The notes beneath the pieces were generated by a model. It searched no databases, was not told where the DNA came from, and saw nothing but the letters and a program-made list of their open reading frames with translations. A DNA stretch of 64,000 bases, from assembly GCA_002281735.1 (NCBI GenBank), contig NCGK01000001.1, positions 62,001 to 126,000 on the forward strand, written 5' to 3'. The translations under genes were made by a program, and so were the position numbers. This DNA is from Gammaproteobacteria bacterium 28-57-27. GTDB lineage: Bacteria; Pseudomonadota; Gammaproteobacteria; Halothiobacillales; Halothiobacillaceae. Within the stretch, counting starts at the first letter, position 1, and each line of letters opens with the position of its first letter. Positions 46,925 to 57,943 of the stretch are shown here, piece by piece.

Positions 46925-48403
46925 ATGAACAAAGAAATTCTCTACGTCGCTGACGCCGTTTCCAACGAAAAAGGCGTGTCCAAAACGGTTATTTTTGAAG
47001 CCATTGAGGCCGCGCTGGCTTCGGCGGCGCGCAAGCGCCATGGTGGTGATATTGATGTGCGCGTGAGCATTGATCGCAATACCGGCGGTTATCAGACCTT
47101 CCGTCGTTGGCTGGTGGTCGAAGGCGAGACCAGTGAAAACCCCGAGCGCGAGATGATTCTCGAAATGGCGCGCATGGATGAGCCCAATATGATGCCGGGC
47201 GAGTTCGTCGAAGAAGAAATTGAGTCGGTCGAATTCGGTCGCATTGCAGCGCAGTCGGCCAAGCAGGTCATCGTGCAGAAAGTGCGCGAAGCCGAACGTC
47301 AGCAGATTGTCGACAAGTTTATCGAGCGCAAGGGCACCTTGGTCATGGGCATTGTCAAGCGCGTGGAGCGTGGCAATGTGTTATTGGATATGGGCGAGAA
47401 CGTTGAGGTTTTCGTGGCGCGTGATGAGATGATTCCGCGTGAAATCGTGCGCCCCGGCGACCGTATGCGCGCCTGGCTCAAGGATGTGCGCATGGAGCCG
47501 CGCGGCCCCTTGCTCTACGGTAGCCGCACGGCGCCCGAGTTTTTGGTTGAGCTGTTCAAGCTGGAAATCCCCGAAGTCGGGCAGGGCATGATTCAAATCA
47601 AGGGCGCGGCGCGCGATCCCGGTTCACGCGCCAAGATTGCGGTCAAGGCCATGGATCAGCGTCTTGATCCGGTCGGGGCGTGCGTCGGTATGCGCGGTTC
47701 GCGTGTGCAGTCGGTCACCAATGAATTGGCCGGCGAGCGCGTGGATATTGTGGTCTTCGATGACAACCCGGTGCAGTTTGTGATTAACGCCATGTCGCCA
47801 GCGGATGTGGTCTCTGTGGTGGTGGATGAAGACACCCACACCATGGATGTGGCGGTTACTGAAGAAAAGCTCGCGCAGGCGATTGGGCGCGGTGGTCAGA
47901 ATGTGCGTCTCGCCAGCTATCTGACCGGCTGGCAGTTGAATGTAATGACGCAAACTGAAGCCGATGCCAAGAGTCAGTCCGAGGGCGCTCGCATTGCCAA
48001 CGTGTTTGTTAGTTCGCTGGATATTGATCTGGAAGTGGCTGAAGTTTTGGTTAATGAAGGCTTCTCCAGTCTGGAGGAAATTGCTTACGTACCCGTGGCC
48101 GAGTTCCTTGAAATCGAAGGCTTCGACGAAGACATGGTTGAGGAGCTGCGCCAGCGTGCGCGCAATGCCTTGCTTACCAACGCGATTGCCTCCGAAGAAA
48201 GCGAAGAAACCGAGCCTGAATTGGCACTGGCTGATCTTGCCAGCATGACCGAGGAAATCGAAGCGCGTTTGCGTGCAGGCGGTATTAACCTGACCGAAGA
48301 GCTGGCTGAAATGGCCACCGATGAGTTGGCTGAGCTGGTCGCTTTGGATGAAGAGACTGCCGGGCGTTTAATCGTGGAGGCGCGCGCGCCTTGGTTTAAG
48401 TAA
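46925..48403 (+). CDS. nusA: Transcription termination/antitermination factor NusA
   Basis: A 492-residue RNA polymerase-binding factor. Order: N-terminal domain ([18 protein letters not shown]), S1 ([21 protein letters not shown]), KH1 ([18 protein letters not shown]), KH2 ([18 protein letters not shown]) and two C-terminal helix-hairpin repeats ([10 protein letters not shown]-like, [15 protein letters not shown]). The ATG at 46925 is used; it is 14 bp after rimP. Confidence 0.97.
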   Translation: MNKEILYVADAVSNEKGVSKTVIFEAIEAALASAARKRHGGDIDVRVSIDRNTGGYQTFRRWLVVEGETSENPEREMILEMARMDEPNMMPGEFVEEEIESVEFGRIAAQSAKQVIVQKVREAERQQIVDKFIERKGTLVMGIVKRVERGNVLLDMGENVEVFVARDEMIPREIVRPGDRMRAWLKDVRMEPRGPLLYGSRTAPEFLVELFKLEIPEVGQGMIQIKGAARDPGSRAKIAVKAMDQRLDPVGACVGMRGSRVQSVTNELAGERVDIVVFDDNPVQFVINAMSPADVVSVVVDEDTHTMDVAVTEEKLAQAIGRGGQNVRLASYLTGWQLNVMTQTEADAKSQSEGARIANVFVSSLDIDLEVAEVLVNEGFSSLEEIAYVPVAEFLEIEGFDEDMVEELRQRARNALLTNAIASEESEETEPELALADLASMTEEIEARLRAGGINLTEELAEMATDELAELVALDEETAGRLIVEARAPWFK

Positions 48404-48417
48404 CGCCCACCATGTGA

Positions 48418-48446
48418 GGCGTGGCGCTTAAACAACGCGTCACGCC
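48418..48446 (+). repeat. Hairpin between nusA and infB
   Basis: GGCGTGGCGC and GCGTCACGCC pair over ten bases with one mismatch. No T-run follows, so it is more likely a processing or stability hairpin than a terminator. Confidence 0.5.
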
Positions 48447-48518
48447 GAGTATTTATTATCCGGTTTAGAACGGCTTATTTTTTGCTATTGCTCATCGCTA
48501 TATCAGCGGGAGAATTTT

Positions 48519-51365
48519 ATGTCCCAAAGCGTTAAACAACTTGCCGAACAGGTACACACCCCGGTCGACCGACTGCTCGAACAACTACGTGAAGCAGGTG
48601 TTCAGGCGGCTGGCCCCGATTCCATGGTTTCCGATGCTGACAAACAGCGCTTACTTGTCGCTCTGCGTACTTCGCACGGCAAGGACACCACGGGGGCGCA
48701 GCCTGCGCGCATTACCCTCAAGCGTCGTAGTCAGGAGGAGCTCAAGGTTCCTGCCGGCGCGCCAGGCAAATCGACAACCGTGAATGTTGAATACCGCAAA
48801 AAGCGCACCTATGTACAGCGTGCGGCGACCGATGAACCGGCCAAAGGGCCTGTTTCACAAAGCGAACAACTGGCCGCGCGCTTGAGTGCAGAGGAAGAAG
48901 CGCGTCGCCAGGCGCAGGTGGCTGCGCGTCAAGCGGCTGAGCCAGTCAAGTTGCAAGAAGCCGTACCTGCGATTGCAGAGGCCGTAGCCGCGCCCATGAG
49001 CGTGACAACGGAACAGCCTAGCGCGCCAAAGAAGGATGAAGCTCCTGCACCCAAGGTCGAAGTGGCTCAAGTTGAGGCTCAACCCGTTGAGGCTCAATCC
49101 AAGGTCGAAGTGAAGTCTGCGGCAGTGAAGCCTGAAATGAAACCCGAAGCGAAACCTGTGGCCAAGCCCAGCGCGAAGCCTGAAGTTCGTCGTGACACAC
49201 GCCCTGCCGCAGCCGACGCGCGTTCTGACTCTCGCTCTGATACTCGACCCGCCCCACGACCCGGCGCACCTTCGGGCGCGGGTCAGGATACGCGTCGTCC
49301 TGCAGCACCCGGCGCCCGTCCCCCCGTGGGCGGCGCAGCGCGTCCAAGCGGTTCAGCCCCCAGCGGAGCTGCGCCAGCACGTCGCCCGCCTGCGGGTGGT
49401 GGTGGCGCGGCTCCAGGTCGTGCTCCGGCCGGCGCACCGCCGCGTCGTGCCGCCGCGGATGAAAAACCGCGTGGCTCCGCAGGCAAGGCCGGTAGTGGTG
49501 GTCGCAAGGTCGATTATTTGCGCGCCGACGAAGGTGGGCATCGTGGTGGCGGCCGTCGTGGCAAGCCACAAGGCAAGCCCCAGGCGCATGGTTTTGAAAT
49601 GCCGACCGCAGCCGTGGTGCATGAAGTGACCATTCCTGAAACCATTACCGTGGCTGATCTGGCCAATAAAATGGCGGTTAAGGCGGTTGAAGTGGTCAAA
49701 ACCCTGTTTACCATGGGCGTGATGGCGACCATCAACCAAAGCATCGACCAAGACACCGCCACCTTGGTGGTGGAAGAGTTGGGGCATATTGCCAAGCCCC
49801 AATCTGAGTCCGATGTGGAAAACGAATTGCTGGCCTCCATCTCCGAGGGTGCTTTAGTGACTCGTGCACCGATCATTACGGTGATGGGGCATGTGGATCA
49901 CGGTAAAACCTCCTTGCTGGACTACATTCGCCGCGCCAAGGTGGCTTCCGGCGAAGCGGGCGGCATTACGCAGCATATTGGTGCTTACCATGTCGAAACG
50001 CCGAAGGGCGTGATTACCTTCCTGGATACGCCGGGTCACGAAGCGTTTTCTGCCATGCGTGCACGCGGCGCCAAGCTCACGGATATCGTGATTTTGATGG
50101 TGGCTGCTGACGACGGTGTGATGCCAACGACCAAGGAAGCAATCAATCATGCCAAGGCTGCGGGTGTGCCCCTGGTGGTTGCTGTCAACAAAATCGACAA
50201 GCCCAATGCCGACCCGGATCGGGTACGCAATGAGTTGGTGCAGTTGTCGGTGATTCCCGAAGAGTGGGGCGGCGACACCCAGTTTGTGAATATCTCGGCT
50301 AAATCCGGTCAAGGTGTGGATGACTTGCTGGATGCGATTTTGATCCAAGCTGAAGTGCTTGAATTGAAGGCTCCTATTGAAGGTTCGGCGCGCGGCACCG
50401 TGATTGAATCCAGTCTCGACAAGGGGCGCGGTGCCATGGCAACTGTGCTGGTGCGCGGTGGAACCCTGCGCAAGGGCGACATCGTGCTGGCCGGTACCGA
50501 GTATGGACGTGTACGCGCCTTGCTGGATGAAAATGGCAAGTCGATTGATTCGGCCGGGCCATCGATTCCCGCCGTCATTCTGGGTTTGTCCGGCACGCCG
50601 CGTGCGGGTGATGATTTCATGGTCATGGACGAGGAGCGCAAGGCGCGCGACATGGCCATGTACCGCCAAACCAAGGCGCGTGAAGGCAAGCTGGCCACCC
50701 AACAAGCCTCCAAGCTGGAAAATATTTTCGACCAGATGAAGGAGTCGGGTTCCGCAACCCTGAATGTTCTGGTCAAGTCCGATGTGCAAGGTTCGTCCGA
50801 AGCGATTCGTGATGCGCTGGTCAAGCTGTCCACCGAAGATGTGAAAGTCAACGTGGTGGCTAGCGGTGTGGGCGGGATTACCGAATCCGATATCAATCTT
50901 GCCGTGGCTTCGGGCGCGGTGGTGATCGGCTTTAATGTGCGTGCCGACGGTGGTGCGCGTCGCGTGGCTGATAGCAACGGGCTGGAAATTCGTTACTACA
51001 GCATCATCTACGAGATGCTCGACGATGTGCGTCAGGCGATGACCGGTCTTTTGGGCACCGAGATGCACGAGCGCATTATCGGTACAGCCGAAGTGCGCGA
51101 TGTGTTCCGTTCACCGAAGTTTGGTGCGGTGGCCGGTTGTCGCGTGATCGAAGGTTCGGTCAAACGTGGCAATCCCATCCGCGTACTACGCGACAACGTG
51201 GTGATTTACACCGGCGAACTCGAATCGCTGCGCCGCTTCAAGGACGACGTATCCGAGGTCAAGGATGGCTTCGAGTGTGGTATTGCGGTGAAGAACTACA
51301 ACGACGTACAGGCAGGCGACCAGATCGAGTGCTACGAGCGCGTCCAAGTGGCTCGCACACTGTAA
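48519..51365 (+). CDS. infB: Translation initiation factor IF-2
   Basis: A 948-residue IF-2. An N-terminal IF2_N motif ([22 protein letters not shown]) is followed by a low-complexity Ala/Pro/Arg/Gly linker to about residue 360, longer than in E. coli. A second IF2_N ([20 protein letters not shown]) precedes the GTPase domain with GHVDHGKT (about residue 455), DTPGHEAF and NKIDKPNAD. The C-terminal domains binding initiator tRNA end near [24 protein letters not shown] lies six bases after its stop. Confidence 0.97.
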   Translation: MSQSVKQLAEQVHTPVDRLLEQLREAGVQAAGPDSMVSDADKQRLLVALRTSHGKDTTGAQPARITLKRRSQEELKVPAGAPGKSTTVNVEYRKKRTYVQRAATDEPAKGPVSQSEQLAARLSAEEEARRQAQVAARQAAEPVKLQEAVPAIAEAVAAPMSVTTEQPSAPKKDEAPAPKVEVAQVEAQPVEAQSKVEVKSAAVKPEMKPEAKPVAKPSAKPEVRRDTRPAAADARSDSRSDTRPAPRPGAPSGAGQDTRRPAAPGARPPVGGAARPSGSAPSGAAPARRPPAGGGGAAPGRAPAGAPPRRAAADEKPRGSAGKAGSGGRKVDYLRADEGGHRGGGRRGKPQGKPQAHGFEMPTAAVVHEVTIPETITVADLANKMAVKAVEVVKTLFTMGVMATINQSIDQDTATLVVEELGHIAKPQSESDVENELLASISEGALVTRAPIITVMGHVDHGKTSLLDYIRRAKVASGEAGGITQHIGAYHVETPKGVITFLDTPGHEAFSAMRARGAKLTDIVILMVAADDGVMPTTKEAINHAKAAGVPLVVAVNKIDKPNADPDRVRNELVQLSVIPEEWGGDTQFVNISAKSGQGVDDLLDAILIQAEVLELKAPIEGSARGTVIESSLDKGRGAMATVLVRGGTLRKGDIVLAGTEYGRVRALLDENGKSIDSAGPSIPAVILGLSGTPRAGDDFMVMDEERKARDMAMYRQTKAREGKLATQQASKLENIFDQMKESGSATLNVLVKSDVQGSSEAIRDALVKLSTEDVKVNVVASGVGGITESDINLAVASGAVVIGFNVRADGGARRVADSNGLEIRYYSIIYEMLDDVRQAMTGLLGTEMHERIIGTAEVRDVFRSPKFGAVAGCRVIEGSVKRGNPIRVLRDNVVIYTGELESLRRFKDDVSEVKDGFECGIAVKNYNDVQAGDQIECYERVQVARTL

Positions 51366-51370
51366 TTTTT

Positions 51371-51573
51371 GCCACAGAGAACACAGAGTTCACCGAGTTT
51401 ATTGATCCGGCCAGCTTTATCCGTGATTGTAGGTCGGCATTCATGCCGACATGTCGGGCTAAAGCCCGACCTACGTTCAAGGCTAATTCGTGCCGGTTCA
51501 ATATTGGTGGCCTGACTTGAGGTAGCCGCTATGGCGTGCTTCGACCCTCAGTGAACTCTGTGCTCTCTGTGGC
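51371..51573. mobile_element. MITE-like element, AGCCACAGAG family, copy 2 (contains another element)
   Basis: Left GCCACAGAGAACACAGAG with TTCAC (51371) and right GTGAACTCTGTGCTCTCTG with TGGC (to 51573) are inverted copies. It fills the infB-rbfA gap. A TTGATCCGGC-family element (51402-51501) sits inside it. No coding. Confidence 0.8.
51402..51501. mobile_element. MITE-like element, TTGATCCGGC family, copy 2
   Basis: A 100-bp unit with ends TTGATCCGGCCAGC and, inverted, TTGAACCGGCACGA. The core is GTAGGTCGGCATTCATGCC joined to a second hairpin GTCGGGCTAAAGCCCGAC, closed by CCTAC. It is about 90% identical to 61027-61125. A TA is found on both sides. Confidence 0.83.
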
Positions 51574-51595
51574 TAATAACAATTTGGAGAAAAAC

Positions 51596-52039
51596 ATGGC
51601 TCAGCATGTACCACGTCATCAGCGCGTAGCCGATCAGATTCAACGCGAAATGGCACAGATTATTCGCGATGAAGTGCGTGATACGCGCCTGGGCATGGTG
51701 ACGATTACCGCCGTGCGCGTGACCTCGGATTTGTCGCGTGCGAAGATATTTTTCACCACGCTTGACCCAGAGCAACACAAGATCGCTTACGAAGTGCTTA
51801 ACGGCGCTGCGCCGCATTTGCGCAGTGTGTTGAGTCATGTGATGAGTTTGCGCATGGTGCCGATTCTGCATTTTGTGTATGACGAGTCGATTGAGCGTGG
51901 TCTGAAAATGGGTGCGATGATTTACGCTGCACGCCAACGTGATGAGGCTTTGCGTGGGGGGCAGGAGCACCCAGGCACAGACGATGCCGCCCAGGTTGAT
52001 TCTCAAGCTGAGGCCAAACCTGACGAGGGGCGTGCTTGA
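51596..52039 (+). CDS. rbfA: Ribosome-binding factor A
   Basis: A 147-residue cold-shock KH-fold protein binding the 30S precursor. QRVADQIQREMAQIIRDEVRDTRLGMVTIT and HVMSLRMVPILHFVYDESIERG are standard. A polar tail of about 20 residues follows. The ATG at 51596 has GGAG upstream; an in-frame start at 51536 lies in the MITE. Confidence 0.95.
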   Translation: MAQHVPRHQRVADQIQREMAQIIRDEVRDTRLGMVTITAVRVTSDLSRAKIFFTTLDPEQHKIAYEVLNGAAPHLRSVLSHVMSLRMVPILHFVYDESIERGLKMGAMIYAARQRDEALRGGQEHPGTDDAAQVDSQAEAKPDEGRA

Positions 52040-52983
52040 ACGCAGCACCTAAGCCACAACCCAGGCAAAGAGAGAAGAAAGACCAGCGTCCTTTGCAGGG
52101 CATCGTCCTGCTGGATAAAGCTCAGGGTGTAAGCTCCAACCACGCCTTGCAGCAGGTGAAGCGTTTGTTCAAGGCGGAAAAAGCCGGGCATACGGGCAGC
52201 CTTGACCCCTTGGCGACCGGCTTATTGCCGATCTGCTTTGGCAAGGCTACGCGCGTATCCGGTTTGCTGCTGGATGCGGACAAAAGCTACAGCGTTTGCG
52301 CGCGCCTTGGTCAACGTACCGATAGCGGCGATGCGGACGGTGTGGTGATTGAAGCGCGTCCGGTGCCTGCCTTCACACTGGCCGAGATCGAAGCGGTAGT
52401 GGCGCGCTTTGTCGGTGAGATTGAGCAAATCCCGCCGATGGTGAGCGCGCTCAAACACCAAGGCCAGCGTTTGTACGATTTGGCGCGCAAGGGCATTGAA
52501 GTCGAGCGTGCGCCGCGTCGGGTGCGTTTTGACTGGATCACCGTGGATCGTTTTGCGGGCGACGAGCTCTGTTTGAGTATGCGTTGCAGCAAGGGAACCT
52601 ATGTGCGCAGCCTGATCGAAGACATCGGCGCTCGACTTGATTGTGGTGCGCATGTGGTGGCGTTACGGCGTACCGGGCTTGGGCCTTATCTCGATCAACC
52701 TGTGATGTATACGCTCGAAGCCTTGCAAAGCTTGGCTGAACAAGGGCAGGAGGCGCTTGATCGTGTTATCCTGCCGACCGATTCCGCGCTGCCGGATTAT
52801 CCTTCCATCACGTTGGATGCCGACAGCACGTATTACATCCGCCACGGCAACCCCGTGTTTGTAGCGCATGCACCGACGACGGGCTGGCTCAAAATCTACG
52901 GGGCGGACGACCTCTTCCTGGGTATGGGGGAAGTCCTGGATGACGGGCGGGTGGCACCGCGACGCTTGCTTGCGCCTTTATAG
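52036..52983 (+). CDS. truB: tRNA pseudouridine-55 synthase
   Basis: A 315-residue enzyme. GIVLLDKAQGVSSNHALQQVK and HTGSLDPLATGLLPICFGKAT contain the catalytic Asp; KGTYVRSLIEDIGARLDCGAHV is the RNA-binding region. The start is TTG (52036), overlapping the rbfA stop as TTGA with GAGGGG before it. Confidence 0.95.
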   Translation: MNAAPKPQPRQREKKDQRPLQGIVLLDKAQGVSSNHALQQVKRLFKAEKAGHTGSLDPLATGLLPICFGKATRVSGLLLDADKSYSVCARLGQRTDSGDADGVVIEARPVPAFTLAEIEAVVARFVGEIEQIPPMVSALKHQGQRLYDLARKGIEVERAPRRVRFDWITVDRFAGDELCLSMRCSKGTYVRSLIEDIGARLDCGAHVVALRRTGLGPYLDQPVMYTLEALQSLAEQGQEALDRVILPTDSALPDYPSITLDADSTYYIRHGNPVFVAHAPTTGWLKIYGADDLFLGMGEVLDDGRVAPRRLLAPL

Positions 52984-53008
52984 CGTAGGTAACAATGCGG
53001 TGTTTTAA

Positions 53009-53049
53009 CCCAATCGCGGATGGTCAGTCTGTGATTTGGGCTTTTTTTA
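53009..53049 (+). terminator. Terminator between truB and rpsO
   Basis: CCCAATC and GATTTGGG pair with one bulge across a 17-nt loop and are followed by CTTTTTTTATT. It ends the nusA operon before rpsO. Confidence 0.65.
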
Positions 53050-53074
53050 TTAACCTCACCCTGGAGAAAAAAAC

Positions 53075-53344
53075 ATGACCATGACTGTAGAAGAAAAAGC
53101 AAAAATCGTGGCCGAATTTGGCCGTGGCGAAAACGACACCGGTTGCAGCGAAGTACAGGTTGCACTGATTACTGCACGTATTCAGTACCTTTCCGAGCAC
53201 TTTGCCGTGCACAAGAAGGACAACCACTCACGCCGTGGCTTGATTCACCTGGTTAACCAACGCCGCAAGCTGTTGGATTACCTCAAGCGCACTGACGTTG
53301 AGCGTTATCGTGCGCTGATCGCCAAGCTGGGTCTGCGTAAGTAA
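53075..53344 (+). CDS. rpsO: 30S ribosomal protein S15
   Basis: An 89-residue protein, the same length as in E. coli. [25 protein letters not shown]-like segment and [29 protein letters not shown] are diagnostic. CTGGAGA precedes the ATG. It binds 16S rRNA and may repress its own mRNA. Confidence 0.97.
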   Translation: MTMTVEEKAKIVAEFGRGENDTGCSEVQVALITARIQYLSEHFAVHKKDNHSRRGLIHLVNQRRKLLDYLKRTDVERYRALIAKLGLRK

Positions 53345-53361
53345 GTCTGCTTGTGTAGTGT

Positions 53362-53429
53362 GTAGGGTGGATAAGCGTAGCGCATCCACCTTGCCCCTTC
53401 GGTGGATGCGCTACGCTTATCCACCCTAC
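53362..53429. repeat. Perfect 29-bp inverted repeat after rpsO
   Basis: Arms 53362-53390 and 53401-53429 with a 10-nt loop; core GTAGGGTGGATAAGCGTAGC. No T-run. It lies 17 bp after rpsO in the 339-bp gap before pnp and would form a very stable RNA hairpin. Confidence 0.93.
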
Positions 53430-53525
53430 GCAAAGCATCAGAATTTCTAGGGCGTTGGGTGTGAACTCAACGCCTTTGTTGTCTTGGTAATGTGTTGATT
53501 GCGCCTTGTGCCGCATGGCTCAATT

Positions 53526-53626
53526 AGGACTGACGCAAAACCGCCCCAGCGGCGTTCAAGCGCCTCGCCGTACTCAGTGTACTGTCTTCGGCGCTTTGCC
53601 TTGCTGGAACACTTTTGCGTAAGTCC
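53526..53626. mobile_element. MITE-like element, AGGACTTACGCA family, copy 2
   Basis: A 101-bp unit with ends AGGACTGACGCAAAA and TTTTGCGTAAGTCCT (14 of 15 inverted matches). Inside is a GC-rich imperfect palindrome with GTACTCAGTGTAC. It lies 57 bp before the pnp start and is in its leader. Confidence 0.78.
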
Positions 53627-53683
53627 TATCAATGCATTGCCAAGCCAACGTTTGTATTTATTTAACAATTCAGGACTCCCATT

Positions 53684-55780
53684 GTGATCAAGCCCACCAC
53701 TAAAACCTTCCAATATGGCAGCCACAGCGTCACGCTGGAAACCGGAGAAATTGCGCGCCAAGCCAGCGGTGCCGTATTAGTGCGCATGGGGGATACCGTG
53801 GTGCTGGTCACGGTGGTGGCGCGCAAAGAAGCCGAAGTCGGGCAAAATTTCTTGCCGCTGACCATTGAATACCAAGAGCGTTATTACGCCACGGGACGTA
53901 TTCCCGGCGGCTTCAAAAAGCGCGAAGGTCAGGCTGCGGAGCACGAAATTCTGGCAGCGCGTTTGATGGATCGCCCAATGCGCCCGCTGTTCCCGGAAGG
54001 CTTTTATAACGAAGTGCAAATTATTGCCGTGGTGCACGCTAATGATCCGGACATGAACGCGGATATTCCCGCCATGCTGGGCGCGTCGGCCGCATTGGCA
54101 GTCGCAGGGATTCCGTTTCACGGCCCGCTGGCGGGTGCGCGTGTGGGATACATCGACGGCGAATATGTGCTTAACCCAGGACGTGCTGCCCTGAAAACCT
54201 CCAAACTTGATCTGGTGGTGGCCGGAACCGAGGATGCGGTGTTGATGGTCGAGTCCGAGGCTCAAGAGCTGTCCGAAGAGGTCATGCTCGGCGCGGTCAT
54301 GTTTGGTCATGCGCAGATGCAAGTGGCTCTGGATGCCATCAACGAGCTGGCACGCGATGCCGGAGCCGAAGCTTGGGATTGGCAGGCGCCTGCGCCGGAT
54401 GAAGACCTGCGTGCGGACATTGATCTGCTGGTGCGCAATGATCTGGCCGATGCCTATCGCATCACCGCCAAGCAGGCACGCTATGCGCGCATCAGCGAGA
54501 TTCGCGCCGTCGCGTTGGCGCATTTCTGCACCGGCGATGCAGTGCGCAGCGACAAGCACACCGTCGAAACCATGTTGTTCGATCTTGAATCGTCGATTGT
54601 GCGCACACGCATTTTGCAGGGTGAGGCACGCATTGACGGACGGGATGTGCAAAGCATCCGTCCGATCAGCGTCAAGACCGGCATTCTGCCGCGTGTGCAT
54701 GGCTCGGCCTTGTTCACGCGTGGCGAAACCCAGGCTTTGGTGATTGCAACCTTGGGTACCGTGCGCGATGCGCAACTGATTGATGCGATTGAAGGCGAGC
54801 GCAAAGACCCGTTTATGCTGCACTACAACTTCCCGCCGTTTTGCGTGGGCGAGACTGGGCGTTTTGGTGCGCCCAAGCGGCGTGAAATCGGCCATGGTAA
54901 TTTGGCCAAACGTGGCGTGAATGCGGTGTTGCCGGGCATGGATAACTTCCCGTATGTGATGCGCGTGGTGTCGGAAATTACCGAATCCAACGGCTCAAGC
55001 TCGATGGCGACCGTATGTGGCTCGTCGTTGGCGATGATGGATGCCGGTGTGCCGCTCAAGTCCCAAGTGGCGGGAATTGCGATGGGCTTGATTAAAGATG
55101 GCGACCAATTTGCCGTGTTGTCGGATATTTTGGGTGACGAAGACCACTTGGGCGATATGGATTTCAAAGTGGCGGGTACCGAAACTGGGGTGACGGCACT
55201 GCAAATGGACATGAAGATCAAGGGCATTACCCGCGAAATCATGGACATTGCCTTGAATCAGGCCAAGGCCGGGCGTTTGCACATTCTGGGCATCATGAAT
55301 GCAGGTTTGAGTGCGCCGCGTGAAAATGTGTCCGCCCATGCGCCGCGTTTTACCGTGTTCAAAATTCCGACCGACAAGATTCGTGAAGTGATCGGCAAGG
55401 GCGGGGCGACCATTCAGGCCATTACCAAAGACACCGGCACCAATATCGACATCAATAATGAAGATGGCACCATTACGATTGCGGCGACGACCAAGGAAGC
55501 CGGGGATGAGGCGCGTCGTCGTATCGAGCAGATTACGGCGGATGTCGAAGTCGGCAAGGTATATGCCGGCAAGGTGGTGAAAATCGTCGAATTTGGCGCG
55601 TTTGTGAATGTATTGCCGGGCAAGGATGGCTTGCTGCATATTTCGCAAATTTCAGCTGAGCGCGTCGAAAGTGTGAGTGATTATCTGGAAGAAGGGCAGG
55701 TGGTGGACGTCAAAGTCCTGGAAGTGAAGCAGGGCAAAATCAGCCTGTCGATTAAGGCGCTGCTGGGTGAGGGCGTTTAA
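53684..55780 (+). CDS. pnp: Polynucleotide phosphorylase
   Basis: A 698-residue phosphorolytic 3'-5' exoribonuclease. Two RNase PH cores ([30 protein letters not shown] with [11 protein letters not shown]), KH ([20 protein letters not shown]) and S1 ([27 protein letters not shown]). GTG start. In E. coli RNase III cuts the rpsO-pnp region; here that region holds two repeat elements. Confidence 0.97.
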   Translation: MIKPTTKTFQYGSHSVTLETGEIARQASGAVLVRMGDTVVLVTVVARKEAEVGQNFLPLTIEYQERYYATGRIPGGFKKREGQAAEHEILAARLMDRPMRPLFPEGFYNEVQIIAVVHANDPDMNADIPAMLGASAALAVAGIPFHGPLAGARVGYIDGEYVLNPGRAALKTSKLDLVVAGTEDAVLMVESEAQELSEEVMLGAVMFGHAQMQVALDAINELARDAGAEAWDWQAPAPDEDLRADIDLLVRNDLADAYRITAKQARYARISEIRAVALAHFCTGDAVRSDKHTVETMLFDLESSIVRTRILQGEARIDGRDVQSIRPISVKTGILPRVHGSALFTRGETQALVIATLGTVRDAQLIDAIEGERKDPFMLHYNFPPFCVGETGRFGAPKRREIGHGNLAKRGVNAVLPGMDNFPYVMRVVSEITESNGSSSMATVCGSSLAMMDAGVPLKSQVAGIAMGLIKDGDQFAVLSDILGDEDHLGDMDFKVAGTETGVTALQMDMKIKGITREIMDIALNQAKAGRLHILGIMNAGLSAPRENVSAHAPRFTVFKIPTDKIREVIGKGGATIQAITKDTGTNIDINNEDGTITIAATTKEAGDEARRRIEQITADVEVGKVYAGKVVKIVEFGAFVNVLPGKDGLLHISQISAERVESVSDYLEEGQVVDVKVLEVKQGKISLSIKALLGEGV

Positions 55781-55789
55781 ACCCCTATT

Positions 55790-55968
55790 TAGCCACAGAG
55801 AACACAGAGATGATTAGGCGTAGGGTGCGCCGTGCGCACCAACTGGGGCATGTGATGGTGCGCACGGCGCACCCTACGCCTTTATCCGCGCTACAAATGG
55901 ATTGATTTTATAGCCACAGGGATTTCATGCAGAATTATCGACTCTGCGCTCTCTGTGTTCTCTGTGGC
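55790..55968. mobile_element. MITE-like element, AGCCACAGAG family, copy 3
   Basis: Left TAGCCACAGAGAACACAGAG (55790) and right GCTCTCTGTGTTCTCTGTGG (to 55968) are inverted. Inside lie a perfect 24-bp inverted repeat (55817-55840 and 55857-55880; core TAGGGTGCGCCGTGCGCACC) and a second left-type end at 55911, as if ends were duplicated. It fills most of the 206-bp pnp-parE gap. Confidence 0.82.
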
Positions 55969-55986
55969 AAAACAAGGATTTAATGC

Positions 55987-57912
55987 ATGACCACCGCCTA
56001 CAACGCCGCCGCCATCGAAGTGCTCACCGGGCTGGATCCGGTGCGCAAGCGCCCCGGCATGTACACCGATACCACGCGCCCGAATCATCTGGCGCAGGAA
56101 GTGATCGACAACAGCGTGGACGAAGCTCTGTCGGGGCACGCCACGCGCATTGAAGTCACCCTGCACGCCGATGGCTCGGTGTCGGTGCTGGATGATGGAC
56201 GAGGAATGCCGGTGGATATGCACCCTGAAGAAGGCGTGTCAGGGGTGGAAGTGATTCTGACCCGGCTGCATTCGGGCGGTAAGTTTTCCGAAAAGGCGTA
56301 TGGGTTTTCCGGTGGCTTGCACGGGGTGGGCGTGTCGGTGGTTAATGCCTTGTCGGAGCGGCTGGAGATCAAAGTCTGGCGTGGCGGCAAGGAGTACGCC
56401 GCTGCGTTTGCCTACGGCGCCAAGGTTGAGGAGCTGCATGTGGTGGGCAATGCGCCACGCGGACGCAGTGGCACCGAACTACGCTTTTGGCCGGAAGCAC
56501 GTTTTTTTGACACGCCCAAATTCCTGACCAGCAAATTGCGTCAGCTTTTACGCGCCAAGGCGGTACTTTGCCCCGGCCTGAGCGTGATTTTCAACGATGC
56601 CAGCGAAGGGCAAGTCCAAAGTGAGCAGTGGTGCTATGCGGATGGTTTGCGTGATTACCTGCTCGAAGCTCTGCAAGGCCAGCTGATTTTGCCCGAACAG
56701 GCCTTTGTCGGCAGCATGGCGGCTGAGCGCGAAGCGGTGGATTGGGCACTGGCCTGGCGGGCAGACGAGGCCGATCAGCGTGCGGAGCCGATTCAGGAAA
56801 GTTACGTCAACCTGATTCCCACCACTCAGGGCGGCACGCATGTGAATGGCCTGCGCCTTGGTTTGACCGAGGCTATGCGCGAGTTTTGCGAGGTGCGCAA
56901 TCTGTTGCCGCGTGGTTTGAAACTCGCGGCTGAAGATGTGTGGCAGGACGTGGTGTTTGTGTTGTCATTGAAAATGCGCGAACCACAGTTTGCCGGGCAG
57001 ACCAAGGAGCGCCTGAGCTCGCGCGAAAGCGCAGCCTTTGTCGCCGGGGTGCTGAAAGATCATTTCAGCTTGTGGCTGCATCAACAGCCCGAGCTGGGTG
57101 AACAGATTGCTGCTTTGGCCATTGCGCGCGCCACACGCCGGGTGCGTGACGAGAAAAAAGTGGTGCGCAAACGCATTACCCAAGGCCCGGCGTTGCCCGG
57201 CAAACTGGCCGACTGCCAATCCACCGATCTGGCGCGCACTGAACTGTTTTTAGTGGAAGGCGATTCTGCCGGTGGTTCGGCCAAACAGGCGCGCGAGCGT
57301 GATTTTCAGGCCATCCTGCCGTTGCGCGGCAAAATCCTGAACACTTGGGAAACCGAATCCGATCAGGTGCTGGCCTCCAACGAGGTGCATGACATTGCGG
57401 TGGCGCTGGGGCTGGAGCCGGGCAACCCGGATTTGGGCGGCCTGCGCTATGGCAAGATCTGCATCCTGGCCGATGCCGACTCCGACGGACAGCATATCGC
57501 CACGCTGTTGTGCGCGCTGTTTGTGCGTCACTTTGCCAGCCTGGTGCAAGCCGGGCATGTGTTTGTGGCCATGCCGCCGCTGTTCCGCATTGACGCGGGC
57601 AAGCGCGTGTTTTACGCGCTGGACGAGCATGAGCGTGACGGCATCCTTGATCGCCTCAAGGCCGAAAAGAGCGGTAAAATCAACGTCACCCGCTTTAAAG
57701 GCTTGGGTGAAATGAACCCCATGCAGCTGCGCGAATCGACCATTGCACCGGAAACCCGCCGCCTGTTGCGTCTTGACTGGTCGGATGACATCTTGCCAGA
57801 TGGTGCGTCCTCTGCACACCTTATGCTGGACATGCTGCTGGCCAAAAAACGCGCCACCGATCGGCGCGCCTGGCTGGAAAGCAAGGGGCATCTGGCGGAT
57901 CGGGAGCTGTAG
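55987..57912 (+). CDS. parE: DNA topoisomerase IV subunit B
   Basis: A 641-residue ATPase subunit. GHKL motifs EVIDNSVDEA and DDGRGMPV, the loop GGLHGVGVSVVNALS, and TOPRIM motifs EGDSAGGSA and DADSDGQHIATLL. QARERDFQAILPLRGKILNTWE favours ParE over GyrB. parC is not adjacent. Convergent with the ABC exporter. Confidence 0.96.
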   Translation: MTTAYNAAAIEVLTGLDPVRKRPGMYTDTTRPNHLAQEVIDNSVDEALSGHATRIEVTLHADGSVSVLDDGRGMPVDMHPEEGVSGVEVILTRLHSGGKFSEKAYGFSGGLHGVGVSVVNALSERLEIKVWRGGKEYAAAFAYGAKVEELHVVGNAPRGRSGTELRFWPEARFFDTPKFLTSKLRQLLRAKAVLCPGLSVIFNDASEGQVQSEQWCYADGLRDYLLEALQGQLILPEQAFVGSMAAEREAVDWALAWRADEADQRAEPIQESYVNLIPTTQGGTHVNGLRLGLTEAMREFCEVRNLLPRGLKLAAEDVWQDVVFVLSLKMREPQFAGQTKERLSSRESAAFVAGVLKDHFSLWLHQQPELGEQIAALAIARATRRVRDEKKVVRKRITQGPALPGKLADCQSTDLARTELFLVEGDSAGGSAKQARERDFQAILPLRGKILNTWETESDQVLASNEVHDIAVALGLEPGNPDLGGLRYGKICILADADSDGQHIATLLCALFVRHFASLVQAGHVFVAMPPLFRIDAGKRVFYALDEHERDGILDRLKAEKSGKINVTRFKGLGEMNPMQLRESTIAPETRRLLRLDWSDDILPDGASSAHLMLDMLLAKKRATDRRAWLESKGHLADREL

Positions 57913-57943
57913 GCCTGGATACGGGCTGGGCTTCCGGCATCAA

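Noticed and set aside
49854-51068. 404-residue minus-strand frame opposite infB
   Set aside because: Shadow of the conserved IF-2 GTPase region.
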